Under the pieces are notes generated by a model. That model saw only the letters and a program-made list of their open reading frames with translations. It made no database searches and was not told the DNA's origin. Both the position numbers and the translations under genes were made by a program. This document shows positions 9,201-41,200 of a stretch of 64,000 nucleotides of DNA, in pieces. Every line of letters starts with the position of its first letter. Within the stretch, counting starts at the first letter, position 1. This DNA comes from Streptomyces tsukubensis (lineage in GTDB: Bacteria; Actinomycetota; Actinomycetes; Streptomycetales; Streptomycetaceae), in assembly GCF_003932715.1 (NCBI RefSeq), contig NZ_CP020700.1, positions 620,001-684,000 on the forward strand, given 5' to 3'.

Positions 9201-12200
9201 GGGCAGCCGGACACCGGTCGCCGCGGCGAGCCGGTTCCGTAGTTCGACGGCGGTCAGCGAGTCGACCCCGAGATCCTTGAACGCCGCATCCGCGGGCACG
9301 TCCGCGGCGTCCGCGTGGCCGAGCACGGCCGCCGCGCAGTCGCGGACCAGGGTGAGCAGCGCGGCGTCCCGGTCGGTGCGGGCCATGGTCGCGAGCCGTT
9401 CGACAAGCGGAACACCGGTGGCGGCCGTCCGGCGTGGCGCGGGGCGCCGCAGGCCGGCGAAGAGCGGCGAGGTCTGCGCGTTCAGGTCCATGGCGGCCGC
9501 CACGGTGAACGCGGCACCGGTTCCGGCGGCGGTCTCCAGCAGGCGTAGCGCCTGGTCGCCCTGCATGGGGCGGAATCCGCCGCGGCGCACGCGGGTCCGG
9601 TTGGTGCCGCTCATACTGCCGGTGAGTCCGCTGTCGTCCTCCCAGAGACCCCAGGCCAGCGACAGCGCGGGCAGCCCTTCGGCCCGGCGCTGGGCGGCGA
9701 GTCCGTCGAGGAAGCCGTTGGCCGCGGCGTAGTTGCCCTGGCCGCGGCCGCCCAGAAGGCCCGCGACGGACGAGTAGAGGACGAATGCGCGCAGGTCCGC
9801 GCCGCGGGTCAGCTCGTGGAGATGCCAGGCGCCGTCGGCCTTGGGTCGCAGCGCGGTGGCGAGCCGTTCCGGGGTGAGCGCGGTGACCACGCCGTCGTCG
9901 AGCACCGCCGCCGTGTGGAAGACGGCGGTCAGCGGCCGCTCCACGGCGGCGAGTACGGCGGCGAGCCGGTCCCGGTCGGAGACGTCGCAGCGGACGTGAA
10001 CACCGGGTGTGTCCGGTGGCGGTTCGCTGCGGGAGAGGAGCAGGAGGTGGCGGGCGCCGTGTTCGGTGACGAGGCGCCGGGCGAGAAGGCCCGCCAGTAC
10101 GCCCGAGCCGCCGGTGATGACCACCGTGCCGTCGGGGTCCAGCAGTGGCCCGTCCGGCTGCGCGGGCGCTGCGGTGCGGGTGAGCCGGGGCACTTCGTAC
10201 CGGCCCTCGGTGAGACGGACGTACGGTTCGGCCAGTGTCACGGCCGCGGCCACTGCCTCGTCCGGGGTGTCGGCGCCGGTCTCCACCAGCACGAAGCGTC
10301 CGGGGTGCTCGGCCTGTGCGGAGCGGACGAGACCGGCGACCGCTCCCCCGGTCGGTCCCGCGTCGATGCGGACGACCAGGGGGGTCGTCTCCGCGAGGCT
10401 TTCGTCGGCGATCACCCGGTGCAGCTCACCGAGCACCAGTTCGGTGAGCCGGTACGTCTCCTGGAGCACATCCGCGCCCGGCTTCGGGAGCGCCGAGACA
10501 CAGGGGGCCGGGCCCGCGGGCCCGGGGCGGGTCTCCGTCCCGGGTGCACGGTTCAGGGTGGGCGCGGGGGGCGGCAGCTCGGTCCAGGAGAGGTCGTACA
10601 GGGAGTTGCGGGCCGCGGCGTCGCCGTCGGTGAGTGTGCTGGTGTCGACCGGTCGTGCGGTCAGTTCGGAGACGGTCAGTACCGGGTGACCGGCCGGGTC
10701 CGTCGCGTGCACGGTCACACCGTTCGGGCCCGGGCCCGGGGTGATCGCGACGCGGAGCGTGGTGGCACCGGTCGTGTGCATCCGCACGCCGTTCCACGAG
10801 AACGGCAGCTTCACCTCTCCCGGATCCGATTCCTGCCCTGTGAGCAGGGGCAGACAGGTGACGTGCAGCGCGGCGTCGAGCAGGGCCGGGTGTACGCCGT
10901 ACCGGGATGCGTCGTCCTCCTGTTCTCCGGGGAGCGTCACCTCGGCGTAGAGGGTGTCGCCGTCGCGCCAGGCCGCGCGCAGGCCCTGGAAGGCCGGGCC
11001 GTAGAGGTAGCCCGCTGTCGCGAGCCGCTCGTAGAAGCCGGTGATGTCGACGGCTTGGGCTCCCGGTGGCGGCCACGCGGACGGGCCCGCCGCCATTGTG
11101 CTTCCGGCGCGGGTGAGGGTTCCGGTGGCGTGGCGGGTCCAGGTGTCGGTTCCTTCGGGGCGGGCGTGGACGGTCACCGGGCGGCGTCCGGCCTCGTCGG
11201 GCCGGTCGACGGTGACGGTGAGGTCGACGGCTCCGGTGACCGGAAGGGCGAGCGGTGTCTCGATGACCAGTTCCTCGACCAGGTCGCAGCCCGCCTCGTC
11301 ACCGGCGCGGATCACCAGCTCCAGGAACGCGGTACCCGGCAGCAGTACCGTGTCGTGGACGGCGTGGTCGGCCAGCCAGGGATGCGTGGTCTGCGACAGC
11401 TTCCCTGTCGCCAACACCCCGTCGCTGCCCGGCAGCGCCACGGCGGTCGTCAGCAGCCCGTGCCCGATACCGTCGCCGCCGGTCGGCTTGGGCAACAGCC
11501 AGTAGCGCTTGTGGTCGAAGGGGTAGGTGGGGAGGTCGAGGAGCCGTACCCCGGTGGGCGGGACGATGGTGGTCCAGTCGACGGCCGCGCCGTGGACCCA
11601 GGCTTCGGCCAGGGCGGTGGTGAACCGGTCTCCGCCGCCGTCGTCGGTACGCAGGGAGGCGACGGTACGTTGCTGGTCGATGGCGGGCAGCAGCACCGGG
11701 TGCGCACTGCACTCGATGAAGAGGGAGCCGTCGAGTTCTGTGATGGCGGTGTCCAGGGCTACCGGTTGACGGAGGTTGCGGTACCAGTAGCCGTCGTCGA
11801 CCGGCTCCTCCACCCAGCCGCTGTCGACCGTGGACCACCAAGGGATCACAGGAGTACGGGTGGTTACGCCTTCCAGCACCTCGGCCAGTTCGTCCTCGAT
11901 GGCCTCGACGTGGGGGGTGTGGGAGGCGTAGTCGACCGCGATCCGCCGAACCCGTACCCCCGCAGTTTCGCACCGGGCCAGAACCCCCTCCACCGCCTGC
12001 GCATCTCCCGCGATCACGGTCGACGACGGGCCGTTACGGGCCGCGATCCACACCCCCTCCACCGTCTCGATGTCGGCAGCGGGGAGGGCGACCGATGCCA
12101 TCACCCCCCGCCCCGCCAGCCGGCCCGCGATCACCCGGCTCCGCAAAGCCACCACCCGCGCCCCGTCCTCCAGGCTCAGCGCACCCGCCACACACGCCGC

Positions 12201-14066
12201 AGCAATCTCCCCCTGCGAATGCCCCACCACCACATCCGGCACCACACCATGCGCCCCCCACAGCGCCGCCAGACTCACCGCCACCGCCCACGACAACGGC
12301 TGCACCACCTCCACAGCCCCGGAATCGTGCCGCCCGGCCAGCACCTCACCCAGATCCCAGCCCGTGAACGGCTTCAACGCCGCCGCACACTCACCCATCC
12401 GCCGCGCAAACACCTCCGACCACCCCATCAACTCCACACCCATTCCCACCCACTGCGACCCCTGCCCCGGGAACACGAACACCGTCCGCAACCCCTCACC
12501 CGCCACACCCGTAACCCTGCTCTCCCCCAACAGCACCGCCCGATGACCGAACACCGCACGCCCCCGCACCAACCCATCCGCCACCACACCCACATCACAC
12601 CCACCCCCCACCAACCCACCCACCCGCTCCACCAACACACCCACACCCACACCCGAACGAGCCGACACCGGCAACGGCACCAAACCACCGGACTCGGGCT
12701 CAGCGGCAGAAACCGAAACCTCCGGCACCCCCTCCAACACCACATGCGCATTCGTCCCACTCACCCCGAACCCCGACACCCCCGCCCGCCGCGCACGCCC
12801 CGACTCCGGCCACGGCCTCGCCTCCGTCAGCAGCTCCACCGCCCCCGCCGACCAGTCCACATGCGACGACGGCTCACCGACGTGCAACGTCCTCGGCAGC
12901 ACCCCGTACCGCATCGCCAACACCATCTTGATCACACCAGCCACACCAGCCGCCGCCTGCGCATGACCAATATTCGACTTCAACGAACCCAAATACAGCG
13001 GCACCTCACGCCCCTGCCCATACACCGCAATAACCGCCTGCGCCTCAATCGGATCCCCCAACACCGTCCCCGTCCCATGCGCCTCCACCACATCCACATC
13101 CGCCGGACCCAACCCCGCCCGCTCCAACGCCCCACGAATCACCCGCTGCTGCGCCGGACCATTCGGCGCCGACAAACCATTCGACGCACCGTCCTGATTC
13201 ACCGCCGAACCCCGCACCACCGCAAGCACCGAATGACCATGACGCTCCGCATCCGACAACCGCTCCACCACCAGAACACCGGCTCCCTCGGCGAATCCGG
13301 TGCCGTCGGCCGTATCGGCGAACGCCTTGCACCGCCCGTCCGAGGCCACCCCGCCCTGCCGGGAGAACTCCACGAAGCTCTGCGGCGACGCCATCACCGT
13401 GACCCCGCCGACCAGCGCAAGCGAGCATTCGCCGCTGCGCAGTGCCTGCCCTGCCTGGTGCAGGGCGACCAGCGACGACGAGCACGCCGTATCGACCGTC
13501 ACCGCCGGGCCCTGGAGTCCGAAGAAGTAGGAGAGGCGTCCGGCGAGCACCGCGGGCTGTGTGCTGTACGCGCCGAACCCGCCCAGGTCGGCGCCTGCTC
13601 CGTAGCCGTAGTAGAAGCCGCCGACGAAGACGCCCGTGTCGGTGCCGCGCAGGGTGTCCGGCACGATGCCCGCGCGTTCGAGCGCCTCCCAGGCGATCTC
13701 CAGAAGGATCCGCTGCTGCGGGTCGAGCGCGGTGGCCTCGCGCGGGCTGATCCCGAAGAACGCGGCGTCGAAGTCGCCGGCTCCCCTGAGGGCGCCTGCC
13801 CGTGAGGTGGCCGACTCGGCGTCGGCGTGGAGCGCGGCCACGTCCCAACCGCGGTCGGTGGGGAAGTCCCCGACCGCGTCGCCCCCGGCCTCGACGAGCT
13901 CCCACAGCTCTTCCGGCGATGTGATGCCGCCGGGCAGACGGCATGCCATACCGACGACGGCGAGCGGCTCGTTCACGGCGGCGCGCAGCGCGGTGTTCTC
14001 CCTGCGCAGCTTCGCGTTGTCCTTGACCGATATCCGCAGCGCGTCGATCAGCTCGTTCTCGGCCAT
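3270..14066 (-). CDS. fkbC: Type I modular polyketide synthase, modules 5 and 6
   Basis: This roughly 3600-residue bimodular PKS follows fkbB after 4 bases. Domain order is docking helix, KS5-AT5-DH5-KR5-ACP5, KS6-AT6-DH6-ER6-KR6-ACP6, docking tail. Both KS domains have the DTACSSS cysteine. Both ATs have GHSQGE plus YASH, the methylmalonyl signature. Module 5 should leave a trans alkene (C19=C20 in FK506 numbering) and module 6 a fully saturated carbon. The N-terminal coiled coil ([20 protein letters not shown]...) would dock the acidic tail of FkbB, and the C-terminal [11 protein letters not shown] helix would dock FkbA. I prefer ATG 14066, 8 bases after a GGAAGGG, over the upstream ATG at 14087, which has no ribosome site. 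A single TTA codon lies at 6995-6993. Large parts of AT5 and AT6 are nearly identical to each other and to AT1 and AT9. Confidence 0.95.
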   Translation of the reverse strand: MAENELIDALRISVKDNAKLRRENTALRAAVNEPLAVVGMACRLPGGITSPEELWELVEAGGDAVGDFPTDRGWDVAALHADAESATSRAGALRGAGDFDAAFFGISPREATALDPQQRILLEIAWEALERAGIVPDTLRGTDTGVFVGGFYYGYGAGADLGGFGAYSTQPAVLAGRLSYFFGLQGPAVTVDTACSSSLVALHQAGQALRSGECSLALVGGVTVMASPQSFVEFSRQGGVASDGRCKAFADTADGTGFAEGAGVLVVERLSDAERHGHSVLAVVRGSAVNQDGASNGLSAPNGPAQQRVIRGALERAGLGPADVDVVEAHGTGTVLGDPIEAQAVIAVYGQGREVPLYLGSLKSNIGHAQAAAGVAGVIKMVLAMRYGVLPRTLHVGEPSSHVDWSAGAVELLTEARPWPESGRARRAGVSGFGVSGTNAHVVLEGVPEVSVSAAEPESGGLVPLPVSARSGVGVGVLVERVGGLVGGGCDVGVVADGLVRGRAVFGHRAVLLGESRVTGVAGEGLRTVFVFPGQGSQWVGMGVELMGWSEVFARRMGECAAALKPFTGWDLGEVLAGRHDSGAVEVVQPLSWAVAVSLAALWGAHGVVPDVVVGHSQGEIAAACVAGALSLEDGARVVALRSRVIAGRLAGRGVMASVALPAADIETVEGVWIAARNGPSSTVIAGDAQAVEGVLARCETAGVRVRRIAVDYASHTPHVEAIEDELAEVLEGVTTRTPVIPWWSTVDSGWVEEPVDDGYWYRNLRQPVALDTAITELDGSLFIECSAHPVLLPAIDQQRTVASLRTDDGGGDRFTTALAEAWVHGAAVDWTTIVPPTGVRLLDLPTYPFDHKRYWLLPKPTGGDGIGHGLLTTAVALPGSDGVLATGKLSQTTHPWLADHAVHDTVLLPGTAFLELVIRAGDEAGCDLVEELVIETPLALPVTGAVDLTVTVDRPDEAGRRPVTVHARPEGTDTWTRHATGTLTRAGSTMAAGPSAWPPPGAQAVDITGFYERLATAGYLYGPAFQGLRAAWRDGDTLYAEVTLPGEQEDDASRYGVHPALLDAALHVTCLPLLTGQESDPGEVKLPFSWNGVRMHTTGATTLRVAITPGPGPNGVTVHATDPAGHPVLTVSELTARPVDTSTLTDGDAAARNSLYDLSWTELPPPAPTLNRAPGTETRPGPAGPAPCVSALPKPGADVLQETYRLTELVLGELHRVIADESLAETTPLVVRIDAGPTGGAVAGLVRSAQAEHPGRFVLVETGADTPDEAVAAAVTLAEPYVRLTEGRYEVPRLTRTAAPAQPDGPLLDPDGTVVITGGSGVLAGLLARRLVTEHGARHLLLLSRSEPPPDTPGVHVRCDVSDRDRLAAVLAAVERPLTAVFHTAAVLDDGVVTALTPERLATALRPKADGAWHLHELTRGADLRAFVLYSSVAGLLGGRGQGNYAAANGFLDGLAAQRRAEGLPALSLAWGLWEDDSGLTGSMSGTNRTRVRRGGFRPMQGDQALRLLETAAGTGAAFTVAAAMDLNAQTSPLFAGLRRPAPRRTAATGVPLVERLATMARTDRDAALLTLVRDCAAAVLGHADAADVPADAAFKDLGVDSLTAVELRNRLAAATGVRLPATLAFDHPTPRAVASRLNDTLTGAAPARPTARPATAATGDEPLAIVGMACRLPGGVTSPADLWRLVDSGGDAISGFPVDRGWDPTVLGGRADADRGGFLSDAADFDAAFFGISPREALTMDPQQRLVLETSWEAFEHAGIVPKTLRGSDTGVFMGTFSYGYGAGADLGGFGSLGVQPSVLTGRISYFYGFQGPAVTVDTACSSSLVALHQAGHALRQGECSLALVGGVTVMGTPDGFVEFEQQGGLSPDGRCRAFADTANGTGWAEGVGVLVVERLSDAERHGHSVLAVVRGSAVNQDGASNGLSAPNGPAQQRVIRGALERAGLGPADVDVVEAHGTGTVLGDPIEAQAVIAVYGQGREVPLYLGSLKSNIGHAQAAAGVAGVIKMVMAMRYGVLPRTLHVGEPSSHVDWSAGSVEVLSEARPWPESGRARRAGVSGFGVSGTNAHVILEGVPEVSVSPTESSGGLLPLPVSARSGVGVGVLVERVGGLVGGGCDVGVVADGLVRGRAVFGHRAVLLGESRVMGVAGEGLRTVFVFPGQGSQWVGMGVELMGWSEVFARRMGECAAALKPFTGWDLGEVLAGRHDSGAVEVVQPLSWAVAVSLAGLWGSHGVVPDVVVGHSQGEIAAACVAGALSLEDGARVVALRSRVIGARLAGRGVMASVALPAADIETVEGVWIAARNGPSSTVIAGDAQAVEGVLARYETAGVRVRRIAVDYASHTPHVEAIENELAEALTGITARTPTIPWWSTVDSGWVTGPVDDGYWYRNLRQPVALDTAITELDGSLFIECSAHPVLLPAIDQERTVASLRTDDGGGDRFTTALAEAWVQGAAVDWTTVVPPTGVRLLDLPTYPFDHKRYWLPPAPAGGSEGIGHPFLSSVVALPGSDSVLLKGRVSLAAHPWLADHTVQDTVLLPGTALLELVLRAGDETGCDTIDELIIETPLALPVTGAVDLTVTVDRPDEAGRRPVTVHARPEGTDTWTRHATGTLTTTGTTGTTVAADPSAWPPPAAHAVDITGFYQELAAVGYGYGPAFCGLRAAWRDGDTLYADVALPDEQAAEAPRYGMHPALLDAALQIVALTAPDGSTADLPFAWTGARLVAVGAAALRVAVTRDGDELSLRAADSTGRPVAEIRTIRTRPLSLPVGTGLMRLTWTEPAVPADVPMTDVDVITLHAADDDPTAETRALTAHLLEALTGTDRTLLVQTTEGLATAAAAGLLRTAQAEQPGRFVHVETAPGATLDTGQQQIAVALGEPRLRLRRGRFEAARLTRVPEPLAVPESDTWLIRPAPTGTLEGLTAVDSAEPWRPLAPTEVRIAVRAAGLNFRDVLIALGTYPGRGVLGGEAAGIVLETGPDVHDLVPGDRVFGLVGTGFGPTVVADHRMLGRIPEGWTFPQAASVVTVFATAWYGLVDLAGLRPGEKVLIHAAATGVGAAAVQIARHLGAEVYATASIAKQHLLDLDGPHTADSRSTAFATTFPPVDVVLNALTGELLDASVALLAPGGRFIEMGKTDLRHDIQQPFDLMDAGPDHLQQIITRLLDLFAQGTLHPLPVTVHDMRQAHEAMATMSRGDHTGKLVLTVPRPLDPDGAIVITGGSGTLAGILARHLDHPHTYLLSRTPPPPTTPGTHIPCDLTDPHQLTQALHQIPQPLTGIFHTAATLDDTLIDHLTPTRIHTVLQPKADAAWHLHHHTRNTDLAAFVLYSSAAGVLGTPGQGNYAAANAFLDALAEHRRTLGLPALSIAWGLWDQATRLTGGLTDADRRRMRRGGASALTAEQGMRMYEAAVRAGTGSVVAVAGELPSDLPLLRGRPKPVPRRVTRDEDPTGDLLTLVRQKAAALLGHGGPDDIPEDAAFRELGVDSLIAVQLRNGLNEATGLKLAATLVFDYPTPRALAGRIGELLSPDDPATAALAQLDRLEALVADVDPGDRRADPIGTRIAALLDRWQRAAHPAAPAGVLSAEATADEIFDLIDRELR
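4090..4990 (-). repeat. ER/KR tract, copy in fkbC module 6
   Basis: The ER C-terminal half and KR N-terminal half ([20 protein letters not shown] through [16 protein letters not shown]) are nearly identical to 57390-58280 of fkbA module 9, except around the ER-KR junction ([19 protein letters not shown] versus IRRAREAFGWMSSGRHTGK). Confidence 0.88.
6215..8385 (-). repeat. Dispersed long repeat, copy in fkbC module 6
   Basis: Second direct copy of the KS-end/AT/DH-start repeat, about 5 kb from the module 5 copy. Its AT N-terminal variant is shared with module 5 ([14 protein letters not shown]), and its AT C-terminal variant with module 9 (EALTG with a TTA codon). Confidence 0.85.
6993..6995 (-). 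promoter_or_regulatory. TTA (bldA-type) leucine codon in fkbC, AT6
   Basis: In sense frame GAA GCA TTA ACC GGT encodes EALTG near the end of AT6. TTA is the rarest codon in Streptomyces and needs the developmentally controlled bldA tRNA, so FkbC synthesis may be delayed to late growth. Confidence 0.75.
9130..13975 (-). other. fkbC module 5: KS-AT(methylmalonyl)-DH-KR-ACP
   Basis: KS5 starts near 13975 ([16 protein letters not shown]). AT5 is about 12483-11490 (GHSQGE, YASH). DH5 is about 11465-10640, with [18 protein letters not shown] and LLDAALH, so it should be active although the usual Gly of the HxxxG motif is Asp. KR5 ends near 9440 with [15 protein letters not shown] and [14 protein letters not shown]5 is about 9370-9135 (LGVDSL). 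The predicted output is an alpha-methyl enoyl unit. Confidence 0.9.
11120..13250 (-). repeat. Dispersed long repeat, copy in fkbC module 5 (KS end-AT-DH start)
   Basis: Near-identical to copies in fkbC module 6 (about 6215-8385), fkbB module 1 (about 30520-32480) and, inverted, fkbA module 9 (about 54240-56150). It covers the last third of KS, the linker, the methylmalonyl AT and the start of DH. The sense strand of the linker and AT start is G/T-rich. Confidence 0.85.
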
Positions 14067-14070
14067 CGCC

Positions 14071-37038
<22,968 letters not shown>

Positions 37039-37216
37039 GAAAACGCCTTTCTCTCGGCTGACCGTACGGCAGCACGAAGCCGGCAGTGAGTGTCGGCGAC
37101 GTTAGCAGCGAACCCCTGGTGATCCCCCCCTGACCATCCCCCCTGCCCCCGGCCGAATTCTCCCGCCGCGCATTTAGGGGGTTGCCCGAATACCGTCGCG
37201 CGTACTTGTCTGCATC
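37039..37216. promoter_or_regulatory. Divergent promoter region between fkbB and fkbO
   Basis: This is the only non-coding space of size in the window and separates the two transcription arms. It contains C-runs in direct repeat: ACCCCT near 37112-37117, ATCCCCCCCT at 37122-37131 and ATCCCCCCT at 37136-37143, plus an opposite-sense AGGGGG at 37175-37180. A weak rightward pair, TTGCCC at 37182 and TACTTG at 37203, is 15 bases apart and would start transcription at about the fkbO GTG. Leftward, a TAACGT-like element lies near 37090. The repeats are candidate operator sites for a cluster activator; none is encoded in the window. Confidence 0.6.
37046..37052 (-). promoter_or_regulatory. Shine-Dalgarno of fkbB
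   Basis: In the sense direction it reads AGAAAGG, 7 bases before the ATG at 37038. This supports the MARGESLRP start, placing the adenylating domain at the very N-terminus. Confidence 0.65.
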
Positions 37217-38251
37217 GTGACCGACAACGGAACGGCAGGGAGGGATGAGGCTTTGTCTGTGCCTGTCGCGGCACCGTACTGCCGCTTCGAGAAGCTCGTG
37301 CCGTCGGACCTCGAAGGGGACGAGACCGTGCTCGGCGTCATCGAGCACGGCACCGGTCATGCCGAGGTGTCGCTCACGGACGGTGTCCCGCGTGCCGCGG
37401 TGCACACCACGACCTTCGAGGAGGAGGCGTTCGCCGAGGTGTGGCGCGCGCAGCCGCCCGTCGAGTCCGGCCGGGACGGAGGCATCGCATGGGCCCGCAC
37501 CGACGAGTACCTGTTCGGTGTCGGCCGCGTCCCCGAGAGCCGGGGGTACGCCGATGCCGTCGCGGCGCTCTACACGCGGGTCTTCGGGCTGACCCGGTCC
37601 CTGGGACATCCGCTGCTCGCCCGGACGTGGAACTACATCAGTGGGATCAACGCGGCGAACGCGGACGGGCTGGAGGTGTACCGGGACTTCTGCGTGGGCC
37701 GTGCGCAGGCGCTGGACGCGGGCGGGATCGACCCGGCCGGCCTGCCCGCGGCCACCGGCATCGGCACGCACGGGGGTGGTATCACCTGCGTGTTCCTCGC
37801 CGCCCGCGGCGGAACCCGGATCAACATCGAGAACCCTGCCGTCCTCACGGCACACCACTACCCCACGGCGTACGGCCCGCGCCCCCCGGTCTTCGCACGG
37901 GCCACCTGGCTGGGCCCGCCGGGCGACGGCCGGCTGTTCGTGTCCGCGACGGCCGGAATCCTCGGGCACGAGACCACGCACCACGGTGATGTGACCGGTC
38001 AGTGCGAGGTCGCCCTGGACAACATCGCCCGGGTCGTGGCCGCCGAGAACCTGCACCGGCACGGTGTCCGGCGGGGTTACGCCCTCACCGACGTCGATCA
38101 CCTCAAGGTCTACGTCCGGCGCCGCGCGGACCTCCCCGCGGTCCGCCGGGTCTGCGCCGCCCGCTTGGCGAGCACCGCGACCGTCGCGTTTCTGCACACC
38201 GACATCGCCCGTGGCGACCTGCTCGTGGAGATCGAAGGAGTGGTGTCGTGA
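37217..38251 (+). CDS. fkbO: Chorismatase (chorismate hydrolase, DHCHC-forming type)
   Basis: The 344-residue product is of the chorismatase family (FkbO/RapK/Hyg5). It matches the length of FkbO, and numbering from GTG 37217 puts the conserved C-terminal Glu at 338 (VEIEG), Ala at 244 (FVSATAGILGHETTHHGD) and Ala at 331 (DIARGDLL). In my recollection of the family, Ala at the first of these positions and absence of Cys at the second mark enzymes that hydrolyse chorismate to pyruvate plus 3,4-dihydroxycyclohexa-1,5-dienoate, whereas Gly and Cys mark 3-hydroxybenzoate formers. The product primes FkbB. GTG 37217 has no ribosome site; a GGGAGGG lies 8 bases before TTG 37253, so the start is uncertain by 12 codons. 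The stop overlaps the fkbP start. Confidence 0.93.
   Translation: MTDNGTAGRDEALSVPVAAPYCRFEKLVPSDLEGDETVLGVIEHGTGHAEVSLTDGVPRAAVHTTTFEEEAFAEVWRAQPPVESGRDGGIAWARTDEYLFGVGRVPESRGYADAVAALYTRVFGLTRSLGHPLLARTWNYISGINAANADGLEVYRDFCVGRAQALDAGGIDPAGLPAATGIGTHGGGITCVFLAARGGTRINIENPAVLTAHHYPTAYGPRPPVFARATWLGPPGDGRLFVSATAGILGHETTHHGDVTGQCEVALDNIARVVAAENLHRHGVRRGYALTDVDHLKVYVRRRADLPAVRRVCAARLASTATVAFLHTDIARGDLLVEIEGVVS
37238..37244 (+). promoter_or_regulatory. Possible internal Shine-Dalgarno of fkbO
   Basis: GGGAGGG followed by 8 bases and TTG at 37253 (GTG at 37259 is the next candidate). It competes with GTG 37217, which would give a leaderless or nearly leaderless mRNA if the weak promoter at 37182-37208 is used. 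Confidence 0.4.
38234..38240 (+). promoter_or_regulatory. Shine-Dalgarno of fkbP inside fkbO
   Basis: GAAGGAG sits 7 bases before GTG 38248, which overlaps the fkbO TGA as GTGA. It rejects the longer in-frame reading from 38002, which would lie antiphase over fkbO. Confidence 0.75.
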
Positions 38252-41200
38252 CACCGGACGGCAAGAGGCCGGGGACGCTCCGTCTCGGCGGTTCCACAAA
38301 GAATCGGGGAAGTCAGGGAAACGGGGAAACCCGGGAATCCCGGGAAAATCAGGGAAGCCGGAAAGACCAGGGAAACCGGGGAAACCGGCATCGGGAAATC
38401 GGTACCGCCAACCGCTCCGAGCCACTCCTCACCTCGTTTTCGCAGCGGCGTATCTGGTTTCTGCAGGAACTGGATCCGGACAGCAATGCCTACAATCTTC
38501 CGCTGGTGCTGCGGCTGAGCGGTCCGCTCGACGCGGCGCTCCTGGAGCGGGCCCTCGCGCTCGTCGTGGCGCGGCACGAGGCGCTGCGGACCGTGTTCGA
38601 CGCCGCGGACGGCGAACCCGTCCAGCGGGTGCTGCCGCCGTCGCCCCGGATCCTGCGCCGGTCCCGGGCAGCCGACGACCGGGACGCGGCCCGGCTCGTA
38701 CGCGACGAGATCGCCGCGCCGTTCGATCTCTCCACCGGGCCGCTGATCAGGGCCCTGCTGATCCGGGTGGACGACGGCCGGCACGTGCTGGCGGTGGTCG
38801 TGCACCACATCGCCTGTGACGGCTGGTCGTTCGGGATTCTGCAGCTCGAACTCGCAGCCCACTACTCGGCTCTCCGGGACACGTCCCGGCCCGCCGTCCT
38901 GCCGCCGCTGTCCCTGCAGTACGCAGACTTCGCCGCCTGGGAACGATCGGAGCTCACCGGCGCCGGGCTCGAAGAGCGCCTGGCCCACTGGCGCCACCGG
39001 CTCCAGGACGCCCCGCCGGTGCTCCGTCTGCCGTCCGACCGGCCCCGTCCTGCCGTCGCCGCCCCGGACGCGGGCATGGTCGAGTGGCGGCCGCCCGACG
39101 CGCTGACCTCCGCGGTGCTCCGGCTGGGGCACGACGCCGGTACGACGGTGTTCATGACGCTGCTCTCGGCGTTCCAGATCGTGCTCGCCCGGCATGCGGG
39201 CACGCTGGACGTGGTGGTGGGCACGCCCGTCGCCAACCGCACCCGGGCGGCGCTCGAAGGCCTCATCGGCATGTTCGTCAACACGCTCGCGCTGCGCGGT
39301 GACCTCTCCGGCGATCCCACGTTCCGGGAGCTCCTCGGCCGCTGCCGGGCCATGGCCACGGACGCGTTCGCCCACGCCGACCTTCCGTTCGAGAACCTCA
39401 TCGAGGTCGTCGCACCGGATCGCGATCTGTCGGTCAATCCGGTCGTCCAGGTACTGCTGCAGGTCCTCAGACGCGATACGACGACGGCCGCGCTGCCCGG
39501 TGTGACCGCCGAGCCCTTCTCCGCCGGGCGCTGGTTCACCCGCTTCGATCTGGAATTCCATGTCTACGAGGAGGCCGGGGGGACCCTCGCCGGAGAGCTG
39601 CTGTACAGCCGTGCGCTGTTCGACGAACCCCGGATCACGGGGTTGCTCGACGAGTTCACGGCCGTGCTGCGGGCCGTCACGGCCGACCCGGACGTACGGC
39701 TGTCCGGTCTGCCTGCGGGCGACGCCGGGACGGCGCCGGCTCCGGTGGTCCCCTCGAACGACACGGCGCGGGCGCTGCCCGTCGAGACACTGCCGGAGCT
39801 GCTGGCACGGTACGCCGCACGGACCCCCGACGCCGTAGCCGTCACGGATCCTCGGACCTCACTCACCTATGCGGAGCTGGACCGGCGCGCGAACCGTCTG
39901 GCGCAGCTGCTCCGGGCCCGCGGCACCGCCACCGGCGACCTGGTGGGGATCTGTGCCGACCGCGGCGTCGATCTGGTCGTCGGCATCGTGGGGATCCTCA
40001 AGGCAGGTGCCGCGTACGTACCGCTCGACCCCGAACACCCGGCGGAGCGGACGGCGTTCGTCCTGGAGGACGCGCGGCTGACCACGGTGGTGACGGACAG
40101 CGCCTATCGCCCCCGCTTCCCCGGCGTCCCGCACGTGGTGACGCCCGACGACCCGCAGCTGGCCCGGCAGCCCGACACGGCACCGCGCATCGTGCTCGAC
40201 CGGGACAGCCTCGCCTACGCGATCTACACCTCGGGGTCGACCGGGAAACCCAAGGCCGTGCTCATGCCGGGCGTCAGCGCCGTCAACCTGCTGCTGTGGC
40301 AGGAGCGGACGATGGGCCGCGAACCGGCCAGCCGGACCGTGCAGTTCGTGACCAGCACCTTCGACTACTCGGTGCAGGAGATCTTCTCCGCGCTGCTCGG
40401 CGGGACACTCGTCATCCCGCCGGACGAGGTCCGGCTCGACCCGCCGGGGCTCGCACGGTGGATGGACGAGCAGGCGATCACCCGCATCTACGCGCCGACA
40501 GCGGTCCTGCGCGCCCTCGTCGGTCACGTCGACCCGCACAGCGATCAGCTCTCCGCCCTGCGGCACCTCTGCCAGGGCGGCGAGGCACTGGTCCTCGACA
40601 CTCGGCTGCGCGAGCTCTGCCGCCACCGGCCCCGGTTGCGCGTCCACAACCACTACGGTCCGGCCGAGAGCCAGCTCATCACCGCGTACACGCTGCCCTC
40701 CGACCCCGGCACCTGGCCGGCCGCCGCACCGATCGGCCCACCCATCGACAACACCCGGATCCATCTCCTCGACGACGCGCTGCGGCCGGTTCCGGACGGG
40801 ATGCCGGGCCAGCTCTGCGTTGCGGGCATCGGCCTCGCCCGCGGATATCTGGCCCGCCCGGGACTGACCGCCGAGCGGTGGGTCCCGGGCGGCGCCACCG
40901 GCGAGGAACGCCTGTACCTCACGGGCGATCTGGCGCGCCGGGCGCCCTCCGGCGACCTCGACTTCCTCGGCCGGATCGACGACCAGGTCAAGATCCGCGG
41001 CATTCGCATCGAGCCGGGTGAGATCGAGAACGCGCTCGCCGACGACCCCCGTGTCGCGGACGCGGCCGTGTCCGTACGGGAGGATCCGCGGGGCGAGAAG
41101 TTCCTGGCGGCGTACGTCGTACCGGCGGGCGGACCGTACGGCGACGGTTTCGCCGCATCGCTGCGCGACGGCCTGGCCGCCCGGCTGCCCGCCTATCTCG

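Noticed and set aside
9816..13805. 1329-codon plus-strand frame opposite fkbC
   Set aside because: His/Pro/Arg-rich stretches arise from the skewed AT tract read backwards; not a gene.
37217..38251. 3-Hydroxybenzoate-forming (Hyg5-type) chorismatase
   Set aside because: The diagnostic positions are Ala244 and Ala331, not Gly and Cys, and the neighbouring loading module has the ligase-ER layout for DHCHC.
38110..39561. Antisense frame with collagen-like FPGFPG repeats
   Set aside because: It is the complement of the fkbP N-terminal minisatellite; no start signal, and the sense gene is certain.
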